Source of the DNA: Candidatus Nomurabacteria bacterium RIFCSPLOWO2_01_FULL_39_17
Lineage (GTDB): Bacteria > Patescibacteriota > Minisyncoccia > Phycocordibacterales > UBA9973
Reading direction: 5' to 3'
Assembly: GCA_001785805.1 (NCBI GenBank)
Contig: MFUU01000007.1
Coordinates: 1-21,091 of the forward strand
DNA: 21,091 nucleotides
The position numbers were made by a program, and so were the translations under genes. The notes beneath the pieces are model-generated. The model made no database searches and had not been told where the DNA came from. It saw only the letters and a list, made by a program, of their open reading frames with translations. Shown here one piece after another: positions 7,351 to 13,877 of this stretch (the first letter of the stretch is position 1; every line of letters starts with the position of its first letter).

Positions 7351-7749
7351 ATGACGATAAATTTAAAAGGAAAAAATATTGAGCTTACTCCGGCAATTAA
7401 GGACTATGTTATTAGAAAGGTTACTAATCTGGAAAAGCTGCTCTCTAAAATTGAAAAAGGCGGGGGAGAGGCGTTAATTAATTTTGAAGTTGGTAAAAGC
7501 ACCAACCATCACAAGTCCGGCGACGTTTTTCATTCCGACTGTTTAATTAAAATAAATGGAGAAGAATTTTACTCCAGCGCCGACGGAGAAGATTTGTATC
7601 AAACGATTGATGAAATAAAGGAAAGCCTTTTCAATGAAATAGAAAAGAAAAAAAACAGAAAACAAACACTCTTCCGTCGCGGAGCCTTGAGCGTCAAAAA
7701 AATGCTCAAAGGTTTCTCTAAGCGCAACCCCTTTACTTCAAAATATTAG
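7351..7749 (+). CDS. hpf: Ribosome hibernation promoting factor (HPF/RaiA family)
   Basis: A 132-residue protein with the beta-alpha-beta-beta-beta-alpha layout of HPF/YfiA: MTINLKGKNIELTPAIKDYV, the VTNLEKLL helix, a DVFHSDCLIKINGEEFYSS strand pair, EDLYQTIDEIKESLFNEIEKKK, then a basic tail. The family binds the 30S subunit at the decoding region and inactivates ribosomes in stationary phase. The length is that of the short form without the dimerising C-terminal domain; the tail of about 30 residues (LFRRGALSVKKML...) is basic and unlike that domain. It has its own leaderless promoter. Confidence 0.85.
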   Translation: MTINLKGKNIELTPAIKDYVIRKVTNLEKLLSKIEKGGGEALINFEVGKSTNHHKSGDVFHSDCLIKINGEEFYSSADGEDLYQTIDEIKESLFNEIEKKKNRKQTLFRRGALSVKKMLKGFSKRNPFTSKY

Positions 7750-7767
7750 CTACGGATATATTTGCCA

Positions 7768-7783
7768 CTTTGGTTAACTAAAG
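7768..7783. promoter_or_regulatory. Near-perfect 16-bp palindrome before the zinc-ribbon gene
   Basis: CTTTGGTTAACTAAAG, palindromic except for one G:T position, ends 10 nt before the ATG at 7794. The same palindrome, perfect, recurs at 9534-9549 in front of the collapsed paralogue. Repetition at the same distance from both starts suggests an operator, though it could simply be part of the duplicated block. Confidence 0.4.
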
Positions 7784-7793
7784 TCGATAAAAT

Positions 7794-9530
7794 ATGATAA
7801 AAGGGGCAGAAAAAAGAATATGCCAAAATTGTAAAAAAGATTTCACTATAGAGTCAGATGACTTTGGTTTTTATGAAAAAATCAAGGTTCCGTCGCCAAC
7901 ATTTTGCCCGGAGTGCCGTCTGATTAGACGTCTTGCCTTTAGAAATGAAAAATCTTTGTATCGAAACGAATGTAAACAATGCAAGAAACCAATTATTTCG
8001 GTATTTGCCAGAGATTCAGGCATGTTTGTCTTTTGTCGTCCGTGCTGGTGGGGAGATAGTTGGGAAGGCTTAGAATATGGTGTAGATTTTGACGAGAACA
8101 AAGATTTTTTTTCTCAATTAAAAAATCTCTTTCATAAAATTCCAGTACCGAGTTTGTTTGGTATATATCAAACTCTTATTAATTCCGACTACACAAACAT
8201 GGCCGCTGATCTAAAAAATTGTTACATGATAACTCATGGTGATTACGATGAAGATTGTTTATATGGGAGTGTCATACAAAGATCAAAAAATTCGGTTGAT
8301 AATACTATGTTAAATGGTAGCGAACTCTGCTACGAGAATGTGGATTGCCAAAAATGTTATCAAACTTTATATTCGGTGGATTGTGAAGGCTGCCATGATA
8401 TATATTTTTGCAAAAATTGTGTCGGTTGTTCCAATTGTTTCGGTTGTGTTAATTTACGAAATCAAAAATATCAAATTTTCAATCAACCCTATTCCAGAGA
8501 AGATTATGAAGAAAAAATAAAAAGTTTTAAACCCAACTCTTATAAAAGTATTCAAGAAATTAAACAACAATCTTCAAATTTCTGGAATAAATTTCCACAA
8601 AAATATACCCACGAGAGACAAAACTCTAATGTTTCCGGCGATTACGTTTATAATTCAAAGAATGTTCGTGATAGCTTCATTGTTTTTAATCTAGAAAACT
8701 CAAGGTTTTGCTCTTTTGTGGTACAAGGAGCCAAAACCGCTGACTGCTATGATTTTACGCATTATGGTACTTCTGCTGAGCTTTTATATGAGTCCTTACA
8801 GGTAGGTAATCATGTTTCTAATGCAAAATTTTCCTGGTATGCTGCCCTGAGTACCAATGATATAGAATATTCATTATTTTGTTTTGGTTGCAGGAATTGC
8901 TTTGGGTGTGTTGGTTTACATAAAAAGCAATATTGTATTTTAAATAAACAATATACCAAAGAGGAATACGAAAAAATGGTAACAAAAATCAAAAAACATA
9001 TGGACAAAATGCCCTATGTTGATAAACAAGGGTTGGTATATAAATATGGAGAATTTTTTCCAATAGAACTTTCTCCTTTTGGATATAATGCCACAACTGC
9101 CCAAGAATACTTTCCACTTAACAAAGAGGAAGTTATAAGAGGGGGGTATGGATGGAAAGAGCCTGAAGAGAAGAATTACAAAATTGACATATTGCCTGAA
9201 AATTTACCAGATACCATTTTAGATGTTGATGAAAAAATATTATCTCAAACAATCGGCTGTGAACATAAGGGACAGTGTAATGAAACATGCATGACTGCCT
9301 TTAAGATTATTCCTGAAGAGCTTAAATTTTATAAAAGAATGGATTTACCACTTCCTCGTCTTTGTTCAAATTGCCGACATTTTCAAAGAAATAAATTTAG
9401 AAATCCAATGAAACTCTGGCATAGAAAATGTATGAAAAAGGGATGTCCTAATGAGTTTGAAACAAGCTATGCCCCAGAACGACCGGAAATAGTGTATTGT
9501 GAAGACTGTTACAATAAAGAAGTGTACTAG
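7794..9530 (+). CDS. Large Cys-rich zinc-ribbon protein with duplicated modules
   Basis: A 578-residue protein with about 40 cysteines, many as CxxC knuckles. The N-terminal zinc-ribbon block has C10/C13, C38/C41, C60/C63 and C81/C84. The central part contains two copies of CxNCFGCVxL followed by QYxIxN-xxY-xxEEYE (around residues 209-240 and 363-396), with a run of CxxC spacings before the first (C185-C218). The C-terminal block (C495/C499, C524/C527, C546/C551, C569/C572) echoes the N-terminal one: FY, P-P, C-x2-C, R, RN, then L-x-R-x-C. It is thus nearly symmetrical. I associate such proteins with Parcubacteria, where the function is unknown. Zinc-mediated binding of nucleic acid or protein is plausible. 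TAAAAT touches the ATG; the start is supported by its conservation in the copy at 9560. Confidence 0.75.
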   Translation: MIKGAEKRICQNCKKDFTIESDDFGFYEKIKVPSPTFCPECRLIRRLAFRNEKSLYRNECKQCKKPIISVFARDSGMFVFCRPCWWGDSWEGLEYGVDFDENKDFFSQLKNLFHKIPVPSLFGIYQTLINSDYTNMAADLKNCYMITHGDYDEDCLYGSVIQRSKNSVDNTMLNGSELCYENVDCQKCYQTLYSVDCEGCHDIYFCKNCVGCSNCFGCVNLRNQKYQIFNQPYSREDYEEKIKSFKPNSYKSIQEIKQQSSNFWNKFPQKYTHERQNSNVSGDYVYNSKNVRDSFIVFNLENSRFCSFVVQGAKTADCYDFTHYGTSAELLYESLQVGNHVSNAKFSWYAALSTNDIEYSLFCFGCRNCFGCVGLHKKQYCILNKQYTKEEYEKMVTKIKKHMDKMPYVDKQGLVYKYGEFFPIELSPFGYNATTAQEYFPLNKEEVIRGGYGWKEPEEKNYKIDILPENLPDTILDVDEKILSQTIGCEHKGQCNETCMTAFKIIPEELKFYKRMDLPLPRLCSNCRHFQRNKFRNPMKLWHRKCMKKGCPNEFETSYAPERPEIVYCEDCYNKEVY

Positions 9531-9533
9531 CTA

Positions 9534-9549
9534 CTTTAGTTAACTAAAG
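9534..9549. promoter_or_regulatory. Perfect 16-bp palindrome before the collapsed paralogue
   Basis: CTTTAGTTAACTAAAG, ending 10 nt before the ATG at 9560, the same position as the copy at 7768-7783. It begins 4 nt after the stop of the zinc-ribbon gene. Confidence 0.4.
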
Positions 9550-9559
9550 TCGATAAAAT

Positions 9560-9672
9560 ATGATAAAAGGGGCAGAAAAAAGAATATGCCAAAATTGTAA
9601 AAAAGATTTCATTATAGAGTCAGACCGGAAATAGTATATTGTGAAAAATGTTATCAGCAGGAAGTTTATTAG
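9560..9672 (+). pseudogene. Collapsed paralogue of the zinc-ribbon gene (5' end joined to 3' end)
   Basis: Positions 9539-9624 match 7773-7858 at 85 of 86 positions, covering the upstream 21 nt and the first 22 codons. At 9625 the sequence jumps to the 3' end: 9625-9672 matches the last 48 nt of the gene (9483-9530) at about 38 of 48 positions and would read PEIVYCEKCYQQEVY. The junction is out of frame, so the translated product stops after 24 residues at 9632-9634. About 1.6 kb of a second copy has been deleted. The two flanks differ greatly in divergence (about 1% versus 21%), so the lost gene was a paralogue whose 5' end was homogenised with, or recombined from, its neighbour. Confidence 0.85.
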
Positions 9673-9682
9673 CTCTACACTT

Positions 9683-9700
9683 TTGACGGCCGTCAATTTT
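9683..9700 (+). terminator. Short hairpin followed by T-run
   Basis: TTGAC-GGCC-GTCAA followed by TTTT, just after the collapsed paralogue. The stem is only 5 bp (7 if the self-complementary centre opens), so it is a weak terminator candidate for the zinc-ribbon unit. Confidence 0.4.
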
Positions 9701-9728
9701 GTTAATATATCATATATGATACAGTAAG

Positions 9729-9762
9729 ACATAGGATTTCTGCATATGCAGAAATCCTATGT
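9729..9762. terminator. 34-bp perfect palindrome, probable bidirectional terminator
   Basis: Two 17-nt arms (starting ACATAGGATTTCTGCAT) form a perfect palindrome between the plus-strand zinc-ribbon unit and the minus-strand fmt gene, whose stop codon is 4 nt away. Its place between convergent units suggests a shared terminator, although neither side has a strong T-run. It might alternatively be a mobile palindromic repeat. Confidence 0.5.
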
Positions 9763-9765
9763 AAT

Positions 9766-10584
9766 TTAATAGTTTCTTTCTTTTCCGCCTTCAGGGATAA
9801 CCTTTTCTATTATGAATTTATCATTTTCTAGTCTGGCTTTCGTGATTATTATTCTCTTGCCGTTCTGGAAAAAATAAGTCCGAGGCCACACAGCATAGGC
9901 GCGGAATTTGTTGTAATTCAAAACTCCATCTGCATTTAAATCTATTAGACCATCTTCTTTTTTTATTTTTTCGCAGTGGGTAGCATTACTTTCATTTTGC
10001 GGTATTGATTTTATTTTTCCCCCAGTTAAGTCCGGCAAGATTCTTACCAGAAGTTCTCCGCCGATTTTCATTAAACGTTGGCGCAATTCTGGCGCCGTCT
10101 CATCTCTGCCAATTTCCACCTTCTCTTGGGCTAAAATTGGCCCTGAATCCATCTTGTATTCCATTTGCTGAATAGTAACGCCAGTATAATTTTCACCGTT
10201 TAAAATGGCAGATTCTACCGGTGATGCGCCACGATACTTTGGGAATAGGGAATAATGAATATTTATAGAACCCAATTTCGGTATATTTAATATGTCTTCG
10301 GGGATTATTTTTCCATATGCAACGACAATAGAAAGTTGAAAGTTAAAAGTTGAAAGTTGTAAAGTGAGTTTTTCATCCAATTTCTCTGGTTTAAGACAAG
10401 GTATATTATTCTTCTTTGCGAAAGCAGCAACAGGAGAAGCTTCAATCATTAATCCTCTTCCTTTTTTTGCGTCGGGTGAAGTTATAATAAGCGATGGTAA
10501 AAATTCAGCCTTCTTTAGAATTTCCAGAGTATCAGACGCTACTTCCGGTGTTCCCCAAAATATGAAATTCAGTTTGTTGCTCAT
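9766..10584 (-). CDS. fmt: Methionyl-tRNA formyltransferase
   Basis: 272 residues. The N-terminal Rossmann domain has FWGTPEVA (8-15), the KGRG loop (41-44), the catalytic set N108/H110 in SINIHYSLFPKYRGASP, and D146 in KMDSGPIL. The shortened C-terminal tRNA-binding domain keeps AVWPRTYF (231-238). The enzyme formylates initiator Met-tRNA with 10-formyl-tetrahydrofolate. E. coli Fmt is about 315 residues; the deficit is at the C-terminus. Residues about 73-85 (TLQLSTFNFQLS) are encoded by a 7-nt tandem repeat and replace the usual NPDL-type stretch before VVAYGK. Its partner def lies 31 nt upstream in the same direction. Confidence 0.93.
   Translation of the reverse strand: MSNKLNFIFWGTPEVASDTLEILKKAEFLPSLIITSPDAKKGRGLMIEASPVAAFAKKNNIPCLKPEKLDEKLTLQLSTFNFQLSIVVAYGKIIPEDILNIPKLGSINIHYSLFPKYRGASPVESAILNGENYTGVTIQQMEYKMDSGPILAQEKVEIGRDETAPELRQRLMKIGGELLVRILPDLTGGKIKSIPQNESNATHCEKIKKEDGLIDLNADGVLNYNKFRAYAVWPRTYFFQNGKRIIITKARLENDKFIIEKVIPEGGKERNY
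10331..10365. repeat. 7-nt tandem repeat (GAAAGTT) inside fmt
   Basis: Heptamers GAAAGTT, GAAAGTT, AAAAGTT and GAAAGTT lie head to tail at 10331-10358, followed by a degenerate unit. The unit length of 7 means three units make 21 nt, keeping the fmt frame and encoding STFNFQLS-like peptide. Confidence 0.8.
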
Positions 10585-10602
10585 AGTTTTTTAATTAAAT
10601 AC

Positions 10603-10626
10603 TAGTGCCTAGAGCCTAACGCCTAA
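10603..10626. repeat. 7-nt tandem repeat (TAGNGCC type) at the def 3' end
   Basis: TAGTGCC (10603), TAGAGCC (10610), TAACGCC (10617), then TAA. The array occupies the def-fmt gap and supplies the last codons and the stop of def (IRR, TAG). Confidence 0.75.
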
Positions 10627-11182
10627 TTTTCTGATCTAACTTTTCTTCTTTAACATCTTTTGCATGGTCAATAAAAAGTACGCCATCTAAATGGTCTGTT
10701 TCATGTTGAAAAATTTGAGACAAAAGTCCGGAAGCGCCACGAGTAAATTTCTTTCCCTTCTCATTATAAGCTGTGATAATTGCCTTTTTAGATCTATGAG
10801 TTTTACCATAAAGGGGTCTTACCGAGAGACAACCTTCCGGCACCCACTCTTTCTCTCTTGATAGTTTAGAAATCTTTGGATTAATGAAAATTAAATCTCT
10901 TACTTTTTCTCCTCCGACGTTTTTAATCGGAGCCTCGATTCCTTTAGGCATCAGAGTTTTTCCAGCAAAATTTTTTCCAAATATTTTTCCAGAAACGACA
11001 AAAATTCTAAGACTATATCCTATCTGTGGTGCTGCTATGGCCACTCCGTCGCTCTGGCTTCGCAAGGCGCCACTCATTTCTTTTAATATTTTTTTTATTT
11101 TTAGAGTTGTAATTTCTCGTACTGGCACTTCACCAGTTTTTTGGCGCAGGATTTTTTCTTCTTTTTGAAGAATTTTCTTCAT
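10616..11182 (-). CDS. def: Peptide deformylase
   Basis: 188 residues with all three deformylase motifs: GVAIAAPQIG (46-55, Q53), EGCLS with metal ligand C118, and QHETDHLDG with ligands H160 and H164 and general base E161. It removes the formyl group that Fmt adds, and the two genes are adjacent (31 nt apart) in one operon. There is an insertion of about 20 residues relative to E. coli Def between VVSG (about 64) and IFINP (about 101). The C-terminus KIRR is created by a 7-nt repeat array. The start codon lies at the edge of a 16-bp inverted repeat. Confidence 0.93.
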   Translation of the reverse strand: MKKILQKEEKILRQKTGEVPVREITTLKIKKILKEMSGALRSQSDGVAIAAPQIGYSLRIFVVSGKIFGKNFAGKTLMPKGIEAPIKNVGGEKVRDLIFINPKISKLSREKEWVPEGCLSVRPLYGKTHRSKKAIITAYNEKGKKFTRGASGLLSQIFQHETDHLDGVLFIDHAKDVKEEKLDQKIRR

Positions 11183-11246
11183 CCCGTTAGAAATTTAACA
11201 TTTATAATTTTATCCTTATTCATGTTATTAAAATTTCTAACGGGAT
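11181..11246. repeat. 16-bp perfect inverted repeat with 34-nt loop between hisS and def
   Basis: Arms 11181-11196 and 11231-11246 are exact reverse complements (arm begins ATCCCGTTAGAAATTT). The inner arm on the def side includes the first two bases of the def ATG. In a transcript running from hisS this would fold as a strong hairpin covering the def start. The loop holds an AT-rich stretch with TATAAA on the minus strand, a possible internal promoter. It may be a MITE- or REP-like insertion. Confidence 0.7.
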
Positions 11247-11254
11247 TCATTCTT

Positions 11255-12562
11255 TTATTTTAATTCTTTTAAGTATTCTAAGAGTTTATTTAGTTTTACT
11301 GTTTCTTGAGAACGGTTAGACATATCGCGTACAATGACAGAATTTTCTAGCGCCTCCTTTACTCCAAAGATTATGGCATAGGGTATGGCTAATTTTTCGG
11401 CAATTCCTAATTGTGAGCCGAGACTATCTCTTGAGAGGGATTGAGTGATAGGCACGTGCGCCTTGCGCAATATTTCAATAATATTTAAACTTTTTAATTT
11501 CGCTTCTGTGCCAAGTTGTATGAAGCAAATTTTCGGCTTCTTGATTATGCGAGGGGAGAGCTTTTTATACCATTTGGACTCTACTATTCTGTCTACACCC
11601 ATAGAAAACCCTACAGCCGGCACATCTTTTTTGCTACCAAGTTGATGGGCTAAATAATCGTATCTACCGCCAGATGCTATTTGCACCGGCAATCCATTTT
11701 CTTCTTCACTGTCTGTATATACTTCAAAAACTGTGCGAGTGTAATAAGACAATCCGCGCACTAGGTTTTTATTTATTTTATACTCTATATTCATTTCTTC
11801 CAGATATTCCAATACTTCTTTAAAATGTTTTTTACAGGCAGCGCAGAGGAAACTTATTGAGTCCGGAGCGTTTTCGTTGACTTCTTTTGTTTTTGGATCC
11901 TTAGAATCCAATATACGAAGCGGATTTATCTTTAGGCGCTCGCGATCTATAATCCCCAAATCATGTATATGTTTGCGGTAATAACTTATAAGTTCTCGCA
12001 TGTAACCACTACGACATTCTTTATCGCCGATTGAATTTATGTCCACAGAAAGATTGTGAGCCCCGGCTTCTTCCAGGATAGTCATACCGGTTTTAATTAC
12101 TAAAGCATCCATGATGCTTTTTTCGCTTCCCAATGCATCTACGTCAAATTGCCAAAATTGCCTGTAGCGTCCATGTTGGGGATTATCATGTCTAAAAACA
12201 GGGCCGTATTGGTAGAACATCAAAGGCTGGGGCATGTTTTGCATACCGTGTTCTATATAAGCTCGCACGAGCGGAGCAGTGTGTTCCGGTCGTAGAGCTA
12301 AATGATCTCCGCCTTTGGTTTTAAGCGTATACATTTCTTTATCTACAATATCAGTGCCTGCACCTATACTAGTGGTAAAAGTTTCCCGGTGTTCCAAGAG
12401 TGGAGTATCTATCGGCTTAAAACCATAATACACCGCGACCTCCTGCGCTTTTTCAAAAAAGCCTTGAAAATTATAATATGCCTCATTCATCAAATCCCTC
12501 ATTCCCTTGGGTGATGCAATGTCTTTATTTTTTGTTTTTATATTTTTATGCGTTTTTTTCAT
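11255..12562 (-). CDS. hisS: Histidyl-tRNA synthetase
   Basis: 435 residues from the ATG at 12562; a TTG four codons upstream is less likely. Class II motifs: SPKGMRDL near the N-terminus, the motif 2 region FRHDNPQHGRYRQFWQFD, histidine-A GLSYYTRTVFEVY, histidine-B ASGGRYDYL, and motif 3 VGFSMGVDRI. The C-terminal anticodon-binding domain begins at about KPKICFIQLG. It charges tRNA-His. The N-terminus has a Lys-rich extension of about 13 residues before the conserved core. It lies 23 nt downstream of lepB and precedes def in the same direction. Confidence 0.94.
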   Translation of the reverse strand: MKKTHKNIKTKNKDIASPKGMRDLMNEAYYNFQGFFEKAQEVAVYYGFKPIDTPLLEHRETFTTSIGAGTDIVDKEMYTLKTKGGDHLALRPEHTAPLVRAYIEHGMQNMPQPLMFYQYGPVFRHDNPQHGRYRQFWQFDVDALGSEKSIMDALVIKTGMTILEEAGAHNLSVDINSIGDKECRSGYMRELISYYRKHIHDLGIIDRERLKINPLRILDSKDPKTKEVNENAPDSISFLCAACKKHFKEVLEYLEEMNIEYKINKNLVRGLSYYTRTVFEVYTDSEEENGLPVQIASGGRYDYLAHQLGSKKDVPAVGFSMGVDRIVESKWYKKLSPRIIKKPKICFIQLGTEAKLKSLNIIEILRKAHVPITQSLSRDSLGSQLGIAEKLAIPYAIIFGVKEALENSVIVRDMSNRSQETVKLNKLLEYLKELK

Positions 12563-12585
12563 ATTATCGCGCAAAGAATTAGAAT

Positions 12586-13167
12586 TTATAATTTTTGCTT
12601 ATAATCTCCCGGCAAAATATCTATTTTATTAATTGGAAATAAACGCAAAAATGCCCTCCCGATTAAAAGCTTCCTGGACACTGCCCCCCAATATCTCGAA
12701 TCCGAACTGGCATTTCTATTGTCACCCAGTACGAAATATTCGTTTTCTTTTAATTCAAAGTGTACATTGTCGCTCGAATTTTCTCTTATAAAAGGTTGCT
12801 CAAGTTTGAACCCATCCGGATGTTCTGTGTTCTTTATTGTAATCTCGCCGTTTTTTATATCTATTATTTCATTCGGCAAACCAATGATTCTTTTTATAAA
12901 AAATTTTTTTGTGTCATTTGGATATTTAAAAACAACCACATCATCTCTCTTTGGACTGCCCAGCCTATAGGATATTTCATCCACTATTAAATATTCACTG
13001 TTTTCAAAAGTAGGGAACATGGAAGAACCCGAAACGATAAATGGCTGCGCTATAAATATGCGTATTGGCGCTACAATAAGCAAAGATATAAAAGCGAAGA
13101 ATACCAATTCGCGAAACGATTGCCAGCCGGATTGCTGTTCTTGTTTTTCTTCTATTTCTCCCTGCAT
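12586..13167 (-). CDS. lepB: Signal peptidase I
   Basis: 193 residues with one N-terminal transmembrane segment (about 20-40) and the S26 family boxes: SGSSMFPT with catalytic S49, KRDDVVVFKYP, the FIKRIIGLPNE box with general base K92, and GDNRNASSDSR (148-158). It cleaves signal peptides from exported proteins at the outer face of the membrane. It heads the minus-strand series lepB-hisS-def-fmt and has a leaderless promoter, divergent from that of pth. Confidence 0.93.
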   Translation of the reverse strand: MQGEIEEKQEQQSGWQSFRELVFFAFISLLIVAPIRIFIAQPFIVSGSSMFPTFENSEYLIVDEISYRLGSPKRDDVVVFKYPNDTKKFFIKRIIGLPNEIIDIKNGEITIKNTEHPDGFKLEQPFIRENSSDNVHFELKENEYFVLGDNRNASSDSRYWGAVSRKLLIGRAFLRLFPINKIDILPGDYKQKL

Positions 13168-13173
13168 CGCTTG

Positions 13174-13201
13174 ATTTTAGCATAAAAAACCCTTGACACA
13201 A
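13174..13201 (-). promoter_or_regulatory. lepB promoter TTGTGT-16-TAAAAT, leaderless
   Basis: On the minus strand TTGTGT (13196-13201), 16 nt, TAAAAT (13174-13179), 6 nt, ATG of lepB (13167). It should serve the whole lepB-hisS-def-fmt run. Confidence 0.55.
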
Positions 13202-13228
13202 CACAATCTTCTGTTTCTTAATAAAAAT

Positions 13229-13258
13229 TTGCCTTAAGATAACGTTAAATGATATCAT
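13229..13258 (+). promoter_or_regulatory. pth promoter TTGCCT-18-TATCAT, leaderless
   Basis: TTGCCT (13229-13234), 18 nt, TATCAT (13253-13258), 6 nt, ATG at 13265. It is divergent from the lepB promoter within the same 97-bp gap. Confidence 0.45.
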
Positions 13259-13264
13259 TCGGGT

Positions 13265-13792
13265 ATGAAATTAGTTGTTGGTTTGGGAAATCCCGGAGAA
13301 GAATACGAAAACACCAGACATAATACTGGGCGTATCATAGTTTCTCTGGTGGAAAAAAAATTGGAAAATAATAAAATTAAGTTTTTAACACCGGATAATT
13401 TTATGAATAATTCCGGCAAAGCTGTTGCGCCTCTTGTTAAAACAAAAAAAGACTTGAAAGACCTAGTAGTTATTTATGATGACATTGATTTACCAATAGG
13501 AAAAATGAAAATTTCTTTCAATCGTTCTTCAGGTGGACACAACGGTTTGGGTTCCATCATCAAAGCACTCAAAAGCGAAGAATTTCTACGTATACGAATT
13601 GGTATTTCACCTGCGACTCTGTCAGGAAAAATAAAAAAGCCAAGAGGTGAAAAAGAAGTAATAAAATTTATTCTGGGAGAATTCAAAAAGTCCGAACTAG
13701 AAACACTCAAAAAACTCTCCAAAAAAGTCGCTGACGCGATAGAAGTTATATTTACAGAGAGTAAGGAAAAAGCAATGAGTTTATTTAACTAA
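13265..13792 (+). CDS. pth: Peptidyl-tRNA hydrolase, compact form
   Basis: 175 residues. The bacterial Pth signature is present: GLGNPGEEYENTRHNTG with N9 and catalytic H19, FMNNSG (46-51), YDDIDLP with the conserved Asp, and SSGGHNGLGSI with N93. It hydrolyses peptidyl-tRNAs dropped from ribosomes. Compared with the usual length of about 190, some 18 residues are missing between HNTG and FMNNSG, a stretch not containing catalytic residues. Its TAA stop (13790-13792) overlaps the displaced dnaE stop on the other strand. Confidence 0.92.
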   Translation: MKLVVGLGNPGEEYENTRHNTGRIIVSLVEKKLENNKIKFLTPDNFMNNSGKAVAPLVKTKKDLKDLVVIYDDIDLPIGKMKISFNRSSGGHNGLGSIIKALKSEEFLRIRIGISPATLSGKIKKPRGEKEVIKFILGEFKKSELETLKKLSKKVADAIEVIFTESKEKAMSLFN

Positions 13793-13836
13793 ATCTCTTT
13801 TACGGCTTCAATAATAATACTTTTTTCGCGGTTGCC
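13789..13836 (-). pseudogene. dnaE 3'-end remnant, copy A (outermost)
   Basis: Read on the minus strand it encodes GNREKSIIIEAVKEI and TAG, matching the last residues of the intact DnaE (EKSIIIEAVKEI). Its 34-bp core (13795-13828) differs from the intact copy at 4 positions, all synonymous. The stop overlaps the pth stop, a tight convergent junction like that of GAPDH and the cysteine synthase gene in this window, so this is probably the ancestral end of dnaE. It is cut off exactly where the transposase hairpin starts (13837). Confidence 0.8.
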
Positions 13837-13865
13837 ACATAGTGGACACTCGGTGTCCACTATGT
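13837..13865. repeat. Left hairpin terminus of the REP-associated transposase element
   Basis: A 29-nt perfect hairpin: arms of 13 nt (ACATAGTGGACAC) around the loop TCG. Its inverse, at 27 of 29 positions, is found at 14519-14547 on the far side of the transposase. Confidence 0.8.
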
Positions 13866-13877
13866 TAAAATGGTTGT

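Noticed and set aside
9560..9634. A real 24-residue peptide gene after the zinc-ribbon gene
   Set aside because: It is the 5' end of a deleted paralogue read into a frameshifted 3' end; the following in-phase 3' segment shows the origin.
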